Source of the DNA: TA-21 sp036557405
Lineage (GTDB): Archaea; Thermoproteota; Nitrososphaeria; Nitrososphaerales; Nitrososphaeraceae
NCBI GenBank assembly: GCA_036557405.1
Contig: DATBHO010000003.1
Coordinates: 1 to 15,210, forward strand
Length of the DNA: 15,210 bases
Direction: 5' to 3'
Shown here: in pieces, positions 13,555 through 15,210 of the stretch
How the letters are laid out: each line of letters opens with the position of its first letter
How positions within the stretch are numbered: position 1 is the first letter of the stretch
The notes under the pieces: generated by a model
Seen by the model: the letters and a program-made list of their open reading frames with translations, nothing else
The model's database searches: none
Told to the model about the DNA's origin: nothing
Program-made: the position numbers and the translations under genes

Positions 13555-13593
13555 TCTAGACAAAGAACAAACTTCTTGTTCGAATAGTCTAGA
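13555..13593. repeat. two-part hairpin
   Basis: TCTAGAC (13555-13561) pairs with GTCTAGA (13587-13593). Inside, GAACAA (13565-13570) pairs with TTGTTC (13576-13581) around a 5-nt loop. This gives 13 bp in 39 nt, starting 48 nt after the secreted-protein stop. It could stabilise that transcript's 3' end. Confidence 0.55.
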
Positions 13594-13633
13594 TGCTTTA
13601 AAGTCAAGTTTGAGGGGCTACAATATTGAATAA
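13562..13633 (+). repeat. SLKGY repeat, copy 2
   Basis: Frame KEQTSCSNSLDALKSSLRGY then NIE and TAA at 13631-13633. The last 42 nt match copy 1 at 33 positions. The start of this copy lies in the hairpin at 13555-13593, which copy 1 lacks. Confidence 0.6.
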
Positions 13634-13796
13634 GTAAATCGAATTGAACATTGAATATTTATTAAATGCGTTAAATCAAAACTGTGTAAAAAACTTCAAT
13701 AACTAAAAAGTGGATAAATCATAAAACACGCATAATTCCATCTAAATGTCTAATTAGTTTCAGTGTGCACAGGTGCTTAAATTCGGATATTACCTC

Positions 13797-13856
13797 ATTC
13801 CCATTTATTAGATGATTTAGGTTTGATACAATTCATAAAATTAATAGGAATGGGAA
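13797..13856. repeat. imperfect inverted repeat
   Basis: TTCCCATT-t-ATTA near 13798-13810 is complementary to TAAT-agg-AATGGGAA near 13842-13856, with a loop of about 30 nt. It is long enough to be the ends of a miniature element, but no target-site duplication is evident. Confidence 0.4.
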
Positions 13857-13952
13857 CAAGATAATTCGTACGGTCTAAGGAAACAGACAGACTAAACTAA
13901 TAAAAATAATAAATAGCATTCAACAGAACTCGAATACATGGAATGTCCTAAT

Positions 13953-13990
13953 CGTACCGAACCCAACATAATCGTTACCATTATTAGTAA
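13953..13990 (+). repeat. CCGAAYCC..TTACC..GTAA spacer repeat, copy B
   Basis: ACCGAACCCAACATAATCGT continues as TACCATTATTAGTAA. It carries the same CCGAACCC and TTACCA..ATTAGTAA blocks as copy A, with a more divergent middle one base longer. Confidence 0.5.
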
Positions 13991-14199
13991 CATACTGATA
14001 TATTACTGAGTGAAGACTTTTTTTCTGTTTATTTCATATTCAGATAGGAAATTTTAGTATTTTTTGAAAGTAGAGGATTTTACCTAATGAGTTTGAATCC
14101 CATTCTCCTTGAATCTAAGTAATCTTGGAGCTGATACCGATAATTGTTCTATGTGGTTTATAATGTACCTTCCTTCTACATAATTAGAGAAAATATAAT

Positions 14200-14385
14200 T
14201 TGTTAGAAAAGACACTGAAAAGTATTGAGCCATTTACCTCAGACCCAGAAAAGAATTCAAGATTCTGTGTTGGATGCGGAGAACCTGCAACCAACTTGGT
14301 CAAGTACGATACTGAGCGAGCAGTAATAATTGAGAAATATTGTGATAAATGTGCTAAAGCAATTGAAGATAGCTCGGCTAATTAA
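14200..14385 (+). CDS. 61-aa zinc-ribbon protein
   Basis: The frame from TTG 14200 encodes 61 aa. CVGCGEPA (Cys23, Cys26) and YCDKCAKA (Cys48, Cys51) form two zinc knuckles separated by about 21 residues of strand-forming sequence (TNLVKYDTERAVIIEK). The first 20 residues are polar and helical. The spacing is that of a minimal zinc ribbon of the type found in many archaeal small proteins; a regulatory or translation-associated role is possible but not shown. ATG is absent, so the TTG start is provisional. The next gene on the same strand begins 138 bp downstream and is also a zinc ribbon. Confidence 0.75.
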   Translation: MLEKTLKSIEPFTSDPEKNSRFCVGCGEPATNLVKYDTERAVIIEKYCDKCAKAIEDSSAN

Positions 14386-14494
14386 TATCAAATTATTGGT
14401 TTAATTTGTAAGTTATTTTCTTAGTGACGTGATTTAGAACTATTAGATTTTGATAAGTCTAAGCAGTACCAATTTTTGGTAATAATAGTAAGCT

Positions 14495-14502
14495 ACATAT
14501 AC
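14495..14502 (+). promoter_or_regulatory. TATA-like box of 85-aa zinc-ribbon gene
   Basis: ACATATAC lies 29 nt before ATG 14524. It is a weak match but at the leaderless distance. Confidence 0.4.
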
Positions 14503-14523
14503 AGACGAAATACACATTAAATA

Positions 14524-14781
14524 ATGACAACAAATCAAACTTTAACAAATCAAATTAATCTCAACACTAGTCAAAGTATATTTCTTTTATGTGACCATTG
14601 TTTCTGGACAGCAACGTGTCTCGGTAAATTACATATCAATCAAGTGTTGGGAGCAAACAGCATATGTCCTGGATGCAAATATGGACAGTTGTCTAGCTTT
14701 CCTATAACCGCAAATGATTCATTTACATATGAAAATTCCAAGACAAGAGGTCTAGAAATTGTCTTTGGAATTAGAAAATAA
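14524..14781 (+). CDS. 85-aa zinc-ribbon protein of Nitrososphaeria type
   Basis: The ATG start gives a Gln/Asn/Thr-rich N-tail (MTTNQTLTNQINLNTSQS). Then come LLCDHCFWTATC (Cys23, 26 and 32) and SICPGCKYGQLSSFPI (Cys48 and Cys51), followed by a beta-rich C-terminus, DSFTYENSKTRGLEIVFGIR. I recognise this layout (CxxC..W.ATC, CPxC....SSFPI, F.Y...RG.E..F) as a recurrent small-protein family in ammonia-oxidising archaea without an assigned function. Four Cys (23, 26, 48 and 51) should bind zinc; Cys32 is extra. Its last codons overlap, in another frame, the winged-helix remnant that follows. Confidence 0.78.
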   Translation: MTTNQTLTNQINLNTSQSIFLLCDHCFWTATCLGKLHINQVLGANSICPGCKYGQLSSFPITANDSFTYENSKTRGLEIVFGIRK

Positions 14782-14782
14782 T

Positions 14783-14908
14783 TTGCTGGAATATTTAGAA
14801 GGCTCACAAACCTACAAAACAACAGAAAAAGGATTCAATTTCTTGAAGATGCACAATGAGATTGGCGAGCTTTTACAAACCCCGATGAGAGAATCAAGAG
14901 TAGAATAA
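14783..14908 (+). pseudogene. C-terminal remnant of a winged-helix (HTH_45-like) regulator
   Basis: From TTG 14783 to TAA 14906-14908 the frame encodes 41 residues: LLEYLEGSQTYKTTEKGFNF LKMHNEIGELLQTP and a short charged tail. The TYKTTEKG.. FLK...E...LL pattern is the wing and last helix of the archaeal HTH_45 winged-helix family, normally about 80-100 aa. The N-terminal recognition helices are missing. The same frame is open back to 14756 (LSLELENN), overlapping the zinc-ribbon gene's 3' end, so the break lies within or before that overlap. It is probably a truncated regulator left by recombination next to the zinc-ribbon gene. A functional 41-aa peptide is less likely. Confidence 0.65.
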
Positions 14909-15089
14909 AATAAAACCCATCTGTCATAATGGGATACAATCTCACTTTCTCAACTAGCTTATTTCTCGATTATTACATCCCATTATTAGGGAACTAGTGT
15001 AGAATTCCGCATGGTTCCCACCGAATCCGAATTATTATTACCATACATTGGTAAATATATCCATTGCTCAAACTAATAAATTGCAGTAC
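14909..15089. other. spacer with repeat copy C
   Basis: No gene is seen. It holds copy C of the CCGAAYCC repeat. ATGGGAT near 14929 and ATCCCAT near 14977 form a weak inverted repeat. Confidence 0.4.
15015..15054 (+). repeat. CCGAAYCC..TTACC..GTAA spacer repeat, copy C
   Basis: TTCCCACCGAATCCGAATTA continues as TTATTACCATACATTGGTAA. The final part is a perfect 6-bp dyad, TTACCA-N5-TGGTAA. Weaker similarity to copy A extends about 20 nt upstream (AATTC..CG..AT..G.TTCC). Confidence 0.6.
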
Positions 15090-15210
15090 TAAGAGTGCTA
15101 CACTCTGAAAAATTCTCTGTGCACTTGACAAAGGGAACCTTCATTGGCATGACTAAAGCTACTCCTGACAATTTTCAATTAAGGTCCCTGAAACGGTAAC
15201 GCATGATAAA
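15090..15210 (+). pseudogene. third DUF72 fragment, 5'-truncated and frameshifted, at right edge
   Basis: From about 15098 one frame reads EKFSVHLTKGTFIGMTKATP DNFQ, matching EKFYMYMTKDTFIAMTRATP DKFQ of the intact DUF72 protein. After TTTCAATT, seven bases present in the other copies are missing. The continuation KVPETVTHDK is therefore in another frame (AAG GTC CCT GAA ACG GTA ACG CAT GAT AAA). The deletion could have arisen between short repeats (AGTT..AGTT in copy 1). The conserved N-terminus (GCSGWSY to DATFY) is absent upstream. N at the TPDN position makes it closer to the truncated copy at 1843. It continues past the window. Confidence 0.8.

Larger units (their letters stand above)
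13508..14199. other. 692-bp spacer with repeats and hairpins
   Basis: There is no intact gene. It contains a stem-loop at 13555-13593 overlapping SLKGY repeat copy 2, a long imperfect inverted repeat at 13797-13856, spacer-repeat copy B at 13953-13990 and a T-run (GACTTTTTTTCTG) near 14016. The remainder is AT-rich with many stops in all frames. Confidence 0.5.

Noticed and set aside
13255..13563. Minus-strand frame of 102 aa
   Set aside because: It is antisense to the secreted protein; its Gly and Pro runs come from the polyproline codons.
14085..14108. T-arm-like sequence GAGTTTGAATCCCAT
   Set aside because: The stem has a mismatch, the loop lacks TTC, and no acceptor stem or other tRNA arm can be found around it.
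14640..14822. Minus-strand frame of 60 aa
   Set aside because: It is antisense to the zinc-ribbon gene and winged-helix remnant, both of which have clear motifs.

Overview
The window looks like chromosomal DNA of an ammonia-oxidising archaeon of the Nitrososphaeria (Thaumarchaeota), most likely a Nitrososphaerales/Nitrosocosmicus-type genome. The clues are low G+C, sparse genes with long AT-rich spacers, many TTG or GTG starts, TATA boxes about 30 nt before the start codon (leaderless mRNAs), many very small zinc-ribbon proteins, and archaeal families such as the adenosine-specific kinase. This assignment is inference from style and gene content; no rRNA or other marker is present.

Layout. 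1-1711: a DUF2971 gene (minus, cut by the left edge) faces away from a HEPN-domain gene whose N-terminus seems to sit in another frame. 1843-4563: a 3'-truncated DUF72 copy and an intact DUF72 gene flank a minus-strand group holding a frame-broken unknown gene, a small helical protein and a frame-broken Hsp20-like gene. 4633-6722: a four-helix membrane protein, a 55-aa zinc ribbon, a degenerate CheY-like receiver, a GC-rich structured spacer and a 52-aa zinc ribbon. 6928-7647: two small unknown minus-strand genes, with a tandem palindromic repeat between them. 7850-9452: a DUF1326 gene interrupted by one in-frame TGA, diverging from an intact adenosine-specific kinase, then a 56-aa membrane peptide. 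9929-11578: a large secreted beta-propeller-like protein, visibly richer in G+C than its surroundings. 11861-13507: an ABM-domain protein, a DUF4242 protein and a small secreted Cys/Pro-rich protein. 14200-15210: two zinc-ribbon proteins, a 5'-truncated winged-helix remnant and a third, badly decayed DUF72 fragment cut by the right edge.

The genes do not form one pathway. The main theme is decay and duplication: three DUF72 loci in three states of preservation, at least four genes broken by single indels or a stop codon, and three families of short dispersed spacer repeats. Several breaks fall at homopolymers, so assembly error must be excluded before true pseudogenisation is claimed. I see no CRISPR array, no intact transposase and no convincing new multi-gene system. 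The best leads are the tandem operator-like repeat at 7305-7379, the structured GC-rich element at 6351-6420, the repeat families at 12849-15054, and the DUF2971/HEPN pair.
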